NCBI GenBank assembly: GCA_035294305.1
Contig: DATGLD010000045.1
Span: 1 to 64,000, forward strand
DNA from: DASRBN01 sp035294305
GTDB lineage: Bacteria; Chloroflexota; Ktedonobacteria; Ktedonobacterales; Ktedonobacteraceae
DNA: 64,000 nt
Reading direction: 5' to 3'
In this document: piece by piece, positions 53,305 to 62,992 of the stretch
Position numbering within the stretch: position 1 is the first letter of the stretch
Layout of the letters: every line of letters starts with the position of its first letter
Translations under genes and position numbers: made by a program
Notes under the pieces: generated by a model
Database searches by the model: none
Seen by the model: only the letters and a program-made list of their open reading frames with translations
Told to the model about the DNA's origin: nothing

Positions 53305-55689
53305 ATGTCAAAGGATTTCGGTTCTCCCCAGGGTTCACCAGGCTTAACCGGTTCAACCAGCTCGCCTGGGACTCGGCAGAACACACTTGGTCGCTACCGC
53401 CTCTTGCAGCGCATCGGACAAGGTGGTATGGGTGAAGTCTGGCTGGCGGAAGATCCACGATTGCACCGCCAGGTTGCTATCAAGACGCTGCCGGTGCATA
53501 ATCAGGGCGACCAGGAATTTTTACAGCGATTCGAACGCGAAGCGCGCGCGGCGGCCGCGCTCAATCACCCCCATATTCTGCCGGTGCATGATTTCGGTGA
53601 GCAACCGCTGGTGGGTGGACAATCCATTACGTACCTGGTGATGCCATTCGTGCAGGGCGGCTCGCTCGCTGACCGTATACGCTGGCTCATGAATAACCGT
53701 GCCAGTATGTCGCAGCAAGAGGCTGTTCAGTTTCTAGGGCAGGCGGCTGATGCCATCGACTATGCCCACGCGCAGGGCGTCATCCACCGGGACATCAAAC
53801 CTGCCAACATGCTGTTGCGGGTGGATAACTGGTTATTGCTGGCAGACTTTGGTATTGCGCGTATATTGACCGATCAGAGCCACCTGACACAGACGGGCAT
53901 GGGCTTCGGCACTCCCGAATACATGGCCCCCGAGCAGGCCCAGGGACAGGCAAGCGTCGCCAGCGACAACTACAGCCTGGTAGTAATCGCCTACGAGCTC
54001 TTCACCGGACGGGTACCTTTCCGAGCCGAAACGCCCTATGCCACGACGATACAACACATTATGATGCCGCCACCGCCACCAAGGCAGATCAACCCATACA
54101 TCACGCCTGCCGTCGAGCAAGTGCTATTGCAAGGGCTCGAAAAGGACCCCGCGCGGCGGCCTCCCTCTGCGCGGGCCTTTGTAGGTATGCTGCAACAGGC
54201 GATCTCCAGCTCGCCGTACGAGGTGACTTACTTCAACTCGGTGCAGCCTTCCACGTCTGGTATACCATTTAGCACAGTGCCGGCTTTCAATTCAGCTCGG
54301 GTCGATTCGCCAAATGTGGTTGCTGCCAGCAATACCGGCACTGTGCCGTCGAGTAGCATACAGGGAAGTGGCAAGCAGGTGGGCATTTCGCGGCGTAAGG
54401 TGCTGATGGGTGGCGCGGCGGCGCTGCTGGTGGCAGCTGGTGCCGGTACGTGGGTGTTTGCCTCACATCAAAATCAGGTGGCTGGCTCACCCCGTGCGAA
54501 CAGAACCCCGAACCCAAATGCGCGTTCATCGCCAACGAGGAGCGCGGTAAGCAATTTGAGGAATCCGGATTTCGTCCTGCTCGGCCATAATAAGCCCGTC
54601 TGTGGACTGGCCTGGTCGCCTTCGCAAGAGGCCACAACCACCCTGGCCTCAGTCGGTTTTGATGGGCAGGTTATTCGCTGGAATATTCCCGCGCTCGCAG
54701 GCTCGATGGTCAAAGTGCAGCCCCTTGCTACCCAGTCACCTGGCGCGCTTGATATCTTGCTGACGCTTTGCTGGTCGCCTGATGGCTCAGCCATTGCCGT
54801 GGGCAATGTACTCCCTGGCAATGGCAGTGTCGATTTTTCGAATGCATATGTTGCGGTCTATAAAAATGATCTGAGCGCCAACGCCTTCGGCCTCAGTGCT
54901 CCGCTTAAGGTCAGCGGTAGCAACATTCTTGCCGGTATGGCCTGGGCGGGCCACTACCTGGTAACGGGTGTGAACGTTACCAGCTCCAATCCCAACAGCA
55001 CCCAGCTCACCTCACAATATGAGCTGTTTGATCCGGCGACAAGTGCTAGAGCACTGGGGATGTCTACGCTGACGGGCTACATCAACGACCCGGTCCTTGA
55101 TCCATATGTTCCGATGGCTGCTTCGCCATTCGATAGCTCGCTACTGGCGTTTGCTTCAAACGGTGCCGATCCCAACAATGCTACTGAAGGTGTCACAATA
55201 GCTAGAGTACAATCTGGCAGTACACCGGGTTTAAAATTTGTGGTGAATACACCGGCTCTGTACGGGGTATCTGGCGTCACATGGTCAAACGATGGAGCTT
55301 TCGTCGCGGCATTCAGCGACGACCACACGCTCAATTCAAGCTCTATCAGCATCTGGAATGCGAAGGACAACTATAGCCAGGTAGCGCCGCCTCAACTGCC
55401 GGATAACGTCAACACAAACCTGCGTGGGCTGGCCTGGTCGCCATCGACCAACCATCTGCTCGCGGCGGGTGATGACCAGGGCAACATTTACATCTGGAAA
55501 TTTTATCCTGGTAGCTCCGGCAATGCTTTCCCACTGGCAACTATCCCCGGTACACTCAAGGACGTGAAGCAAGGCAAAGCGGAGATAACAGCCCTGGCAT
55601 GGTCAAACGATGGGCAATGGCTGGCGGCGGGGTACAATGACCTCAATGCGACTATCTACATCTGGAATAGTTCGCGCTGGCTAGGATGA
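53305..55689 (+). CDS. Ser/Thr protein kinase with internal membrane helix and WD40-like propeller (1)
   Basis: 794 residues. The kinase domain spans about 30-295: GQGGMGEV glycine loop, Lys60 in VAIK, HRDIKPANM, DFG, and MAPEQ for the APE motif. A Ser/Pro-rich linker then leads to one membrane helix (KVLMGGAAALLVAAGAGTWVFA) preceded by Ser362-Arg363-Arg364, a twin-arginine-like pattern. From about 420 come WD40-like repeats (CGLAWSPSQEATTTLASVGFDGQVIRWN; LAWSNDGQWLAAGYNDLNATIYIWN). The kinase would sit in the cytosol and the propeller outside as a sensor. CAAGGAAGATCAGT precedes ATG 53305. Confidence 0.9.
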   Translation: MSKDFGSPQGSPGLTGSTSSPGTRQNTLGRYRLLQRIGQGGMGEVWLAEDPRLHRQVAIKTLPVHNQGDQEFLQRFEREARAAAALNHPHILPVHDFGEQPLVGGQSITYLVMPFVQGGSLADRIRWLMNNRASMSQQEAVQFLGQAADAIDYAHAQGVIHRDIKPANMLLRVDNWLLLADFGIARILTDQSHLTQTGMGFGTPEYMAPEQAQGQASVASDNYSLVVIAYELFTGRVPFRAETPYATTIQHIMMPPPPPRQINPYITPAVEQVLLQGLEKDPARRPPSARAFVGMLQQAISSSPYEVTYFNSVQPSTSGIPFSTVPAFNSARVDSPNVVAASNTGTVPSSSIQGSGKQVGISRRKVLMGGAAALLVAAGAGTWVFASHQNQVAGSPRANRTPNPNARSSPTRSAVSNLRNPDFVLLGHNKPVCGLAWSPSQEATTTLASVGFDGQVIRWNIPALAGSMVKVQPLATQSPGALDILLTLCWSPDGSAIAVGNVLPGNGSVDFSNAYVAVYKNDLSANAFGLSAPLKVSGSNILAGMAWAGHYLVTGVNVTSSNPNSTQLTSQYELFDPATSARALGMSTLTGYINDPVLDPYVPMAASPFDSSLLAFASNGADPNNATEGVTIARVQSGSTPGLKFVVNTPALYGVSGVTWSNDGAFVAAFSDDHTLNSSSISIWNAKDNYSQVAPPQLPDNVNTNLRGLAWSPSTNHLLAAGDDQGNIYIWKFYPGSSGNAFPLATIPGTLKDVKQGKAEITALAWSNDGQWLAAGYNDLNATIYIWNSSRWLG

Positions 55690-55696
55690 CGAGAAG

Positions 55697-58015
55697 ATGA
55701 TGAACCTGCTTTCTATGAGGGATTGGCGCGGTTGGATGATCGGCCGCTACCGGCTCATACGCCTGCTAGGGCGAGGCGGCATGGGTGAAGTCTGGCTGGC
55801 CGAAGATGGCCAACTGCGCCGCCAGGTCGCTATGAAGCTGCTACCTATCGACGTGGCGAACGGACGCGCGTTCCTGGAAGATTTTGAACGCGAGGCGCGT
55901 GCCGCTGCTGCACTGGAACATCCCAACATCTTGCAAGTACACGATTTTGGCGAGCAGCAGGTCGATACAAACACCCTTGTCGCCTATCTCGTCATGCCGA
56001 ACATCGTGGGCGGTTCACTTCGCGATCGTATCCTCGCCGTTAGTGGACCGCTTCCACCCGCTGAGGCGCTATCATATCTGCGGCAGGCGGCCAGCGCTAT
56101 CGACTATGCGCACAGCAAGCAGGTATTGCACCGCGACATCAAACCTGCCAATATGCTGCTGCAACAGAACTGGCTGTTCCTGGCCGATTTTGGCATCGCC
56201 AAGCTACTCTCCAGCCCTACCTTTGCCGGTCGCACGCATAGCGGGGCAGGTACGCCCGAATATATGGCCCCCGAACAAGTGCAAGGGCATGCTGTGGCCG
56301 CCAGCGATATTTACAGCCTGGCGATGACTGCTTACCTGCTTTTGACAGGCCATTTACCTTTCCAGGGCGATATGCTCAGCGTACTGCGCAAGCAGGTCGA
56401 GGAGGAGCCGCCCCGCCCACGCCTGTTCAATCCAGCTATGCCGCTTGTCGTCGAGCAGGCGCTGTTGTGGGGACTGGCGAAGCGGCCCATTGATCGACCT
56501 GCATCCTGCGTCCAGCTGGTCGACGCGCTGGAGGGTAAATGGCAAGGCCCGCATGCCATCACCGATGCTGAAGGAACCATTCTCGCACCGTGGAGCAAGC
56601 GTTACAGTGGTCAGGCCAGACTCACCTTCTCCGGTCCAATCAATATGACGAATACAGTTGCTCAGGAAGGTGCTGCCCCATTTATCGCGCAGACGCAGAA
56701 GGCCCCGACTTCGCCTGTAGTATCTAGTACAGCAAGTAAAGCGGGTAAGAGGATATCGCGGCGCTCGCTGCTCATAGGATCTACAGGGGCGGCGGTTGTA
56801 GCAATTGGAGCGGGCGGCGCACTCTTCTACTACCTGCATTCGCATTCAGGCATCATGACAACGCATAATAGTACCACCGGTAAGGGTGCGGTGCCCAGGT
56901 CTACTCCGACCCCCATTCCTGGGCCGCAGAAGTTTATTCCAGGTATTCCATTGCTCTCATTGGTGGCGCACAAGGGCGCTGTAGCACAGGTGGCCTGGGA
57001 TAAGACGGGGCGTTACCTGGCAAGCGGAGGTAGAGACTCGTCGGTCTTACTATGGGATATCGGCGCGCTGCTTCCCGCCGTTAGCGGCCAGCAGACGCTT
57101 ATCACACCTGCACACAGCTGGAAGCTGCCAGACCAGGTACTTCCCAACGCTTTTTCCTGGTCAAGCGATGGGCGTATGATCGCTGCTGTCGTGCTCGATC
57201 AAAATGTCTATGTTATCAATACCAACAGCGACGCCGCGCCGCAAATTTATACGGATAGCAGCCAGTCCAACAATATTTTAACCCCCAAATATGATCTAGT
57301 AGCATGGTCTCCGAGCAGTAATATATTTGCCGTACATGATTTCAACTCACCGGGCATCAAATGCTCGCTCTGGCAAGCTGGTCATCTCAATGGTCCGCAG
57401 AGTACGCTGAGCTATTTCGACCCAACCGTCAGTAACAATGCCGGCTTCCTCGACGCATTAAGCTGGTCGGTTGATGGTTCAAAGCTGGCGGGGCATACTG
57501 ATTACAGCAAGGAGGTCATCTGGAATGTGGCAGGCGGGAACGTCTTGCAAACCTTCACGATGATTAACCGGCCACAGTTTGGTAGTAACCCTTTGATCAG
57601 CAATGAGTGTCAGGCCTGGTCGCCGGCCACTCCTGGCGTGCTGGCGACCTCCGACCTTGACCTGGTCTATATCTGGGATGTGACGCATAATAAACAGCTG
57701 CTCACGCTGCAAATCAATGAGCCGCTGCTCAAGAACGATATTCAGCCACCATACATCTGGGCAATGTCGTGGTCGCCGAACGGGCGCTACCTGGCGGTAT
57801 CCTTGCCACGTTCACCGCGTATCTATATCTGGGATATCCAGACGGCGCTGCAAAAGTATACCGCAAAAACGTTCATCAACCAGACGCTACAATTTCCAGA
57901 GCACAACATCAGCAACGGGTCCGCCATCAACCTTGCCTGGTCGCCCAACGGGCGCTACATCGCCGTTGGCTATGATGATACAACGGTGATCGTCTGGAAA
58001 GTGGATGGAGCGTAG
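55697..58015 (+). CDS. Ser/Thr protein kinase with internal membrane helix and WD40-like propeller (2)
   Basis: 772 residues with the same architecture as the preceding gene and clearly its paralogue: kinase about 16-280 with GRGGMGEV, Lys47 in VAMK, HRDIKPANM, DFGIAKLL, MAPEQ; an internal helix (LLIGSTGAAVVAIGAGGALFYYL) preceded by Ser354-Arg355-Arg356; then WD40-like repeats (AQVAWDKTGRYLASGGRDSSVLLWD; LAWSPNGRYIAVGYDDTTVIVWK). It starts 7 bases after the first kinase's stop, so the pair is an operon born by tandem duplication. ATG 55697 or 55700 may start, with GACGAGAAG just upstream. Confidence 0.9.
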   Translation: MMNLLSMRDWRGWMIGRYRLIRLLGRGGMGEVWLAEDGQLRRQVAMKLLPIDVANGRAFLEDFEREARAAAALEHPNILQVHDFGEQQVDTNTLVAYLVMPNIVGGSLRDRILAVSGPLPPAEALSYLRQAASAIDYAHSKQVLHRDIKPANMLLQQNWLFLADFGIAKLLSSPTFAGRTHSGAGTPEYMAPEQVQGHAVAASDIYSLAMTAYLLLTGHLPFQGDMLSVLRKQVEEEPPRPRLFNPAMPLVVEQALLWGLAKRPIDRPASCVQLVDALEGKWQGPHAITDAEGTILAPWSKRYSGQARLTFSGPINMTNTVAQEGAAPFIAQTQKAPTSPVVSSTASKAGKRISRRSLLIGSTGAAVVAIGAGGALFYYLHSHSGIMTTHNSTTGKGAVPRSTPTPIPGPQKFIPGIPLLSLVAHKGAVAQVAWDKTGRYLASGGRDSSVLLWDIGALLPAVSGQQTLITPAHSWKLPDQVLPNAFSWSSDGRMIAAVVLDQNVYVINTNSDAAPQIYTDSSQSNNILTPKYDLVAWSPSSNIFAVHDFNSPGIKCSLWQAGHLNGPQSTLSYFDPTVSNNAGFLDALSWSVDGSKLAGHTDYSKEVIWNVAGGNVLQTFTMINRPQFGSNPLISNECQAWSPATPGVLATSDLDLVYIWDVTHNKQLLTLQINEPLLKNDIQPPYIWAMSWSPNGRYLAVSLPRSPRIYIWDIQTALQKYTAKTFINQTLQFPEHNISNGSAINLAWSPNGRYIAVGYDDTTVIVWKVDGA

Positions 58016-58137
58016 AGCGCCCCGCCGCTTGTATTCCTCCTGACAGGCGACTAAGGGCTCAGCTTGCCGGTTCTGTACCTGCAAGCAGCATTTGCCGCGT
58101 CCAGAGTGTAACGGCGTGCCGTCATGCCATGCAGGGC

Positions 58138-59298
58138 CTACTGGGCCCGCATGGTACTCTGCTGGATGGACTGGCGCACTACCTGCCGCCGGTAGCGATC
58201 CTCCGCGTCGTTGGCCACCGGTAGGGGCCCGCGTATGCTTTGCAGGTGAATGGCTAGCTGCTCCAGGGGCAGCGCGTAGGCCAGCGGCGTGTAAGCCTCG
58301 GGTACCTCTCCCACGATAGGAAAGGTGTAATCGGCCCCGGCGAAAGTCGCTGCCTCACTCGCACAAGTGAGCACGACAGCGCACCCGCCGATGGCCTTTA
58401 CTGTGTGCACGATCTCTCGCGCCCGGTCTATACTCTGTCCCGGCGGAGCGAGAATGACCACCTGAGTGCCCTGGCGGGTGAGGAAGTACTGTTCATGGGC
58501 CCATTCTTCGAGTTCCTGGGGCACACCGTTCAGATTTGGCCCTTCAAGGAGTTTAGCCGCACCAAAGTGAGCGGTGGCATGGTTTGGCCCCGCTCCCAGG
58601 AGAAAGAATGCCTCAGCTCCAGAGGCTTCTTCGGCATATCGCCGTGTGAGCTCAGTATTGGCCTGCACTGTTTGATCCATAGCTAAGCTAACGGCGCGCA
58701 AATCCTGAAGGACACGGGTCTTTTCATCAGCGTCGACCCGCCCTAGACTTATTCCGATTTGTATGGCAATCAGGTGGAGCGATATTAAGCTCGCCTCAAA
58801 GTTGGCCAGTCCAAGCGTGCTTAGCCGCTGGGGATCGTGCGCCAGTGCTGCATAGTGGACAATGCTGTCCTGGGCAATACGGGTGATTTTGCTGCCGGCT
58901 CGACCGGTGAGTGCCAGGACCCACCCTCCTTGCCGTTTGGCCCATTCGGCAGCCTCGAGCGTGCGGCTGACCCCACCGGATACAGATACAGCGATAGCGA
59001 GGGAACCAGGTGGCATGTAGTCTACCAGGTAGCGCGAAAATTCGAGAGCCGCCACCGGCTCCGTGGCAATGCTAGTATAGCGTTCAAACATAAAGCGAGC
59101 GGCCATAGCTGCATAGAGCGAATCCCCGCAGCCAACCAGGTAGATGCGCGAAATTCCCTGCACTGCCTCCCGCGTGAACAACCTGGTTACCTGCGGGTTA
59201 ACTGTATCGACGATGAGCGGCACGAGAGGTGCTTGTGCCGCTACAATGCCCAGGCCATCAGGCTGTCGCTCCCACACTTCCGCAGGATACTCTTCCAT
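58138..59298 (-). CDS. Double-SIS sugar isomerase/deglycase
   Basis: A 386-residue protein with two SIS domains, like the isomerase half of GlmS and like FrlB/FraB-type deglycases: RIYLVGCGDSLYAAMAARFMFER, AIAVSVSGGVSRTLEAAEWA in the first, GAEAFFLLGAGPNHATAHFGAAKL and QELEEWAHEQYFL in the second. No glutamine-amidotransferase domain is present. The PfkB kinase gene overlaps its start by 41 bases. A PfkB kinase followed by a SIS enzyme is the arrangement used to degrade Amadori products such as fructoselysine; also AgaS-like deaminase/isomerase is possible. GAGGAGG precedes the ATG. Confidence 0.85.
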   Translation of the reverse strand: MEEYPAEVWERQPDGLGIVAAQAPLVPLIVDTVNPQVTRLFTREAVQGISRIYLVGCGDSLYAAMAARFMFERYTSIATEPVAALEFSRYLVDYMPPGSLAIAVSVSGGVSRTLEAAEWAKRQGGWVLALTGRAGSKITRIAQDSIVHYAALAHDPQRLSTLGLANFEASLISLHLIAIQIGISLGRVDADEKTRVLQDLRAVSLAMDQTVQANTELTRRYAEEASGAEAFFLLGAGPNHATAHFGAAKLLEGPNLNGVPQELEEWAHEQYFLTRQGTQVVILAPPGQSIDRAREIVHTVKAIGGCAVVLTCASEAATFAGADYTFPIVGEVPEAYTPLAYALPLEQLAIHLQSIRGPLPVANDAEDRYRRQVVRQSIQQSTMRAQ

Positions 59299-60313
59299 GT
59301 ACTAACCTCCTCATCTGTTCTAGTCTGCCCGGCGCCTCCTGGCGCAGCCGGGGCAATGCTTGTAGCGCGGGTAAGGCTCCCACGTCCTCGATTACGAATG
59401 AGGCCGAGACCGTCCCACGGAGCGCTCCTTCATATGGATCACCCGTCTGGATATAGGATACCATAAAACCTCCGCAATAGGCGTCACCGGCTCCTGTTGG
59501 ATCCAGGACCTGGCCGGGCCAGGGTGGAAGCTGCCAACAGGCGCGGTGCGTACGATCATACACTAGGCAGCCGAGCTGGCCGAGCTTGAGAACGACAATG
59601 CCCGGCCCGTACCTTCCAAGCCTGTGTGCGAGATAGCCAGGTTGAAACGGCAGGTACCGGCTTAGAAACCTGGGAACCTCCCTCTCCGAGGGCAGGAATA
59701 CCTCGACGGGTTGCAAGAACCTGCGCAACCCACTGCGTGAGAGCTGGGCACTACGCGTTTCATCCGGGTCGAGAAAGATTCGTATCCCGCGCTCATACAA
59801 AAACTGGCAGGATGGATACTGCCTATCCAGTTCATACTGGCAACACAAAGCTGCCTCTGCCCCCAGGTATTCTTGGGGCATCTGTTCATCTGCCACAGGA
59901 AGAAAGTGGGCGCGTGCCTCTGCTGACAATTCCTCCCCGGTCTCGCACTCATGGCGCCGCCCCAGGCGGTCATAGCTTGCCTGCCAGGTTAAGGCGTGCG
60001 GCCGATCCAGTTCTCTTATTCCCGCCAGGTTCATCCCGGATGCTCGCAGCGCAGCAATCCAGGCGCGCGGGTAGTCGGCACCTATGCATCCAACAAGCCC
60101 GATATCACTGACCTGATCAGCCCATATAGCGGCGCCAATACCTGCATAGATTGCGTTTCCACCGCATACGACTGCTCCAATAGCCCCCGAGCCCTGCCTC
60201 TCCGCTTCATCTCCGGCTTGCAGCCCCTGCTTCCATCTGGAATGCTCCTCTCCCCCCAGGCCAAGCAGCGTATCGATGGTAATGCCGCCTATAACGAGAA
60301 AACGAATGGCCAT
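59258..60313 (-). CDS. PfkB-family carbohydrate kinase
   Basis: A 351-residue PfkB/ribokinase-like sugar kinase. The N-terminal signature FLVIGGITIDTLLG, CGGNAIYAGIGAAIWA (sugar side) and VLDPTGAGDAYCGGFMVSYI near residue 280 (ATP side, catalytic Asp in GAGDA) are clear. The 3' end overlaps the SIS gene start by 41 bases, so expression is coupled. It lies 18 bases downstream of the two-domain enoyl-CoA hydratase stop. Substrate unknown; an Amadori-type sugar or amino sugar would fit its neighbour. Confidence 0.87.
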   Translation of the reverse strand: MAIRFLVIGGITIDTLLGLGGEEHSRWKQGLQAGDEAERQGSGAIGAVVCGGNAIYAGIGAAIWADQVSDIGLVGCIGADYPRAWIAALRASGMNLAGIRELDRPHALTWQASYDRLGRRHECETGEELSAEARAHFLPVADEQMPQEYLGAEAALCCQYELDRQYPSCQFLYERGIRIFLDPDETRSAQLSRSGLRRFLQPVEVFLPSEREVPRFLSRYLPFQPGYLAHRLGRYGPGIVVLKLGQLGCLVYDRTHRACWQLPPWPGQVLDPTGAGDAYCGGFMVSYIQTGDPYEGALRGTVSASFVIEDVGALPALQALPRLRQEAPGRLEQMRRLVHGRVSCGSVGATA

Positions 60314-60330
60314 AATCTGCCCCCTGGCTA

Positions 60331-62187
60331 CTATGATGAACTACCCGCCACCGGTCCATCGAGGTCCTCAAAGGGCCGGTCACGCTGCCGCAAGAAAGCC
60401 GCTAATCCATCCCTGGCAATGCGTTCCTGCTGTTCTTCCCAGTAAGCAGCGGGCTGCGCAACCTGGGAGAGGATCAGCGTCTCCAGGTTGTATTCCAGAG
60501 CATCGCGTAAACCCATCATCTCGTAGGAGCGATTGATCGCCCGCTTCATCTGGCGTAACGCCCCAGGAGGGAGCAGCGTCAGGCGTTGTGCCAGGCGCTG
60601 TGCCTCGGCCTGCACATGCTGGGCAGGAACGACCTGGTTAATCATGCCGAATTGTAGCGCCTGCTCAGCAGCGATGAGTGTTCCGGTGAGTAGAAGGTAC
60701 CTTGCCGCCCGCATCCCGAGCGTGTAGGGATAGAAAAGTGCAGCCACCCCCCCTCCGTGCCGTATCTCCGGCACCCCCAGTTTCGTATCTTCAGCCGCGA
60801 TGACGAAATCGCATGCCAACGCCAGGTCACAGGCGTGACCGATGGCATAGCCGTGCACAGCGGCGATCACGGGAACCGGAAAGTTCCACAGGGCCAGACA
60901 CCGCTCTACCAGGCTCCGGAGGTGGCGTCGCTCTCTGGCTTCGGATAGCGGCTCCTCCTCAGGCTCCTTCAGATCGATGCCTGCCGAGAAGGCCCGCCCC
61001 GCCCCGCTTAGGATCACGGCCCGCACACCGGGTAGGGTGGCGGCATGGGCCAGGGCGGCATCCAGTTCCCGGCACAGCTCCCGATTCAGCGCATTGAGTA
61101 CAGCTGGCCGGTTGAGAGTGATCTTCACAATGCCATCACCTGCCAGCTGGTATTCCAGCGTTCGATAGGTTTCCATTATCTTACCTACCTCCATTGTTTG
61201 GCTCGTCTGCTCATCCGGCAGCCCTATGTGATCCGCTTCCACGCTTTTCTCTTCAGCGTTTGCCCGCCTATCCCGAGAGTGACCTGGTACGCCAGCATTT
61301 TGCAACCGAGCATCTCGCCATTGTATCGCCGTCTTAAGCCCCTCTGCACGAGCCGTGCGCAGAAACGTTTCGGCATCCTCACCCACCAGGTACGGCTGCA
61401 AGCTCAAGGTGAGAGCGAGCATCTCCGCGTTAGCGCGCAGGGTTGTGCCAAAGCCGCGCCGCTCATCGGCAAAGCGCAGTGCGCGTTTCTGGGCCTGAAC
61501 TGCTGCCGGCGGCAAGTGCGCCAGCGCCAGCGCCATGCGTCGCGCAGTCGTTATCAAATGCGCTTCCGGCACCACCCGGCTCACCAGGCCTAGCTTTTGT
61601 GCCTGGCTGGCAGGGATAAAATCCCCACTATAGAGCGCCTCGCGCGCTCGTTTATGCCCAAGCTGAAACGGTACAGCCGGAACCAGCAGGGGATTCGCGA
61701 AACGAATCTCGGGTTCGCTGAAGCGAGCGTTCTCTGCAGCCACAATGATATCGCACATTGCCGCGAGATGATAGCCGCCTGCGAGGCAGTATCCTTGCAC
61801 AGCGGCAAGCGTGGGTTTATCCAGCTCCCACAGGTGTGTAAAGACCAGGCCCTGCCGCACCTCCTCCATGATGGATTCAACGCGCGGTGGCGGGCTGCCA
61901 GCTCGCTCTTTGAGATCGGCACCCGCACAGAATGACCTCCCCTCCCCTGAAAGGAGTATGGCTCGAACCTCCTCATCAGCAGAAGCAACAGCAAATGCCG
62001 CAATCAGATCCAGGTCCATCTGCCGGTTCAAAGCGTTGAGCACGTGCGGGCGATTGAGGCTGATCTCCGCCACGGGCCCCCAATGGCGGTAAAGCACAGT
62101 TTCGTAAGCAATTGTCGCCACTTCCTCACCTGGCGATGACGTTGTACCGGTGTCATCAGGCACTGGAACATTGTGTGATGGGAACAA
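60331..62187 (-). CDS. Tandem enoyl-CoA hydratase/isomerase protein (two crotonase domains)
   Basis: One frame encodes two crotonase-fold domains: domain 1 about residues 25-265 (FCAGADLKERA, AAVQGYCLAGGYHLAAMCD, SEPEIRF) and domain 2 about 340-590 (FSAGIDLKEP, AAVHGYAIGHACDLALACD, VPEIRHGGG). The usual Glu of GGxELA is His in the first and Asp in the second, while the Glu of PEI remains, so neither is a standard hydratase. A GGAGG site 9 bases before ATG 61176 could start domain 2 separately. The 5' end is uncertain: TTG 62187 follows AGGGAGGAA; GTG 62211 is another candidate. It overlaps the MBL gene. Confidence 0.8.
   Translation of the reverse strand: MFPSHNVPVPDDTGTTSSPGEEVATIAYETVLYRHWGPVAEISLNRPHVLNALNRQMDLDLIAAFAVASADEEVRAILLSGEGRSFCAGADLKERAGSPPPRVESIMEEVRQGLVFTHLWELDKPTLAAVQGYCLAGGYHLAAMCDIIVAAENARFSEPEIRFANPLLVPAVPFQLGHKRAREALYSGDFIPASQAQKLGLVSRVVPEAHLITTARRMALALAHLPPAAVQAQKRALRFADERRGFGTTLRANAEMLALTLSLQPYLVGEDAETFLRTARAEGLKTAIQWRDARLQNAGVPGHSRDRRANAEEKSVEADHIGLPDEQTSQTMEVGKIMETYRTLEYQLAGDGIVKITLNRPAVLNALNRELCRELDAALAHAATLPGVRAVILSGAGRAFSAGIDLKEPEEEPLSEARERRHLRSLVERCLALWNFPVPVIAAVHGYAIGHACDLALACDFVIAAEDTKLGVPEIRHGGGVAALFYPYTLGMRAARYLLLTGTLIAAEQALQFGMINQVVPAQHVQAEAQRLAQRLTLLPPGALRQMKRAINRSYEMMGLRDALEYNLETLILSQVAQPAAYWEEQQERIARDGLAAFLRQRDRPFEDLDGPVAGSSS
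61176..61189 (-). promoter_or_regulatory. Internal ribosome-binding site and start in the tandem crotonase gene
   Basis: On the minus strand GGAGG is 11 bases from an in-frame ATG at 61176 (METYRT), which opens domain 2 and would give a 281-residue protein ending at 60331. The linker before it looks like non-domain sequence. Confidence 0.5.
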
Positions 62188-62992
62188 AGCAAAATTCCTC
62201 CCTCTGGTCACTTCCAGGCATCAGGTACCCGGCAGCGGGTTCATGAGCCAGGATCACTATACTCTGCTCTGCGACTGCTTTCTGGCAGAAACGCCGCCTG
62301 CTAGAAACCGATAACTGTGGATCAAGATCCACCGCTGAGCACAAAGAGGGATGCTCCAGGTGATGACGGGTTGGCGCCAGGTCACCCAGGAAGAGGAGCG
62401 AACGCCCAGCGCTGCTCACCTCAATGCACTGGTGCCACGAAGTGTGCCCAGGTACCACCAGGCAGCGCACCCCAGGTGTCACCTGCGTATCACCGTGCAG
62501 CCACCTGACCCTACCGCTTGACTGCAATGGAGCAAAATCATCCGGGCGGTAGAGCGCTCGCTGCCAACTTTCAATGCTCAAGGCCTCTTCCCACTCGCCC
62601 TGTTGGATCCAATACTCTGCATGCGCAAAGGCTGGCTCGAGCCCTCTGGCTGAGATGATGGTATTCCCGCCACTATGATCAGCATGGAGGTGAGTATTGA
62701 TGACTATATCTATTTCTCCTGGTTCCACACCCCTGGCCCGCAGTTCCTGCATGAGCTGGCGTGCCTCGCTGACAAATTCGACGTCATCGCAGCATCCCGG
62801 CTTATTTCCGAATCCCGTATCAATGAGCAAGCGTTTGTTGCCAGAACAGATAAGCAGGCAGTTCAGCGCCAATGTTATCTGCCGGGGGCGCTTATTTGGA
62901 TAAGTATTCCCTGTGAAGAAGAGAGCAGCGTCATCTACAAAAGCGCCCGCGCTGATGAGCATTACCTGTGTGTCTCCGATACTCCATTGCAT
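62156..62992 (-). CDS. MBL-fold hydrolase, third type
   Basis: A 278-residue MBL-fold enzyme with the canonical metal motif HLHADH (INTHLHADHSGGN near 98), the second-sphere VPGHTSWH (third His), and LFLGDLAP (bridging Asp). This canonical form differs from the HxDxDH variants at 35.5 and 51.1 kb. AGGAG lies 6 bases before ATG 62992, which is inside the acyl-CoA synthetase gene's last codons (31-base overlap). It may hydrolyse a CoA thioester or lactone in the same pathway. Confidence 0.85.
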   Translation of the reverse strand: MQWSIGDTQVMLISAGAFVDDAALFFTGNTYPNKRPRQITLALNCLLICSGNKRLLIDTGFGNKPGCCDDVEFVSEARQLMQELRARGVEPGEIDIVINTHLHADHSGGNTIISARGLEPAFAHAEYWIQQGEWEEALSIESWQRALYRPDDFAPLQSSGRVRWLHGDTQVTPGVRCLVVPGHTSWHQCIEVSSAGRSLLFLGDLAPTRHHLEHPSLCSAVDLDPQLSVSSRRRFCQKAVAEQSIVILAHEPAAGYLMPGSDQREEFCFVPITQCSSA

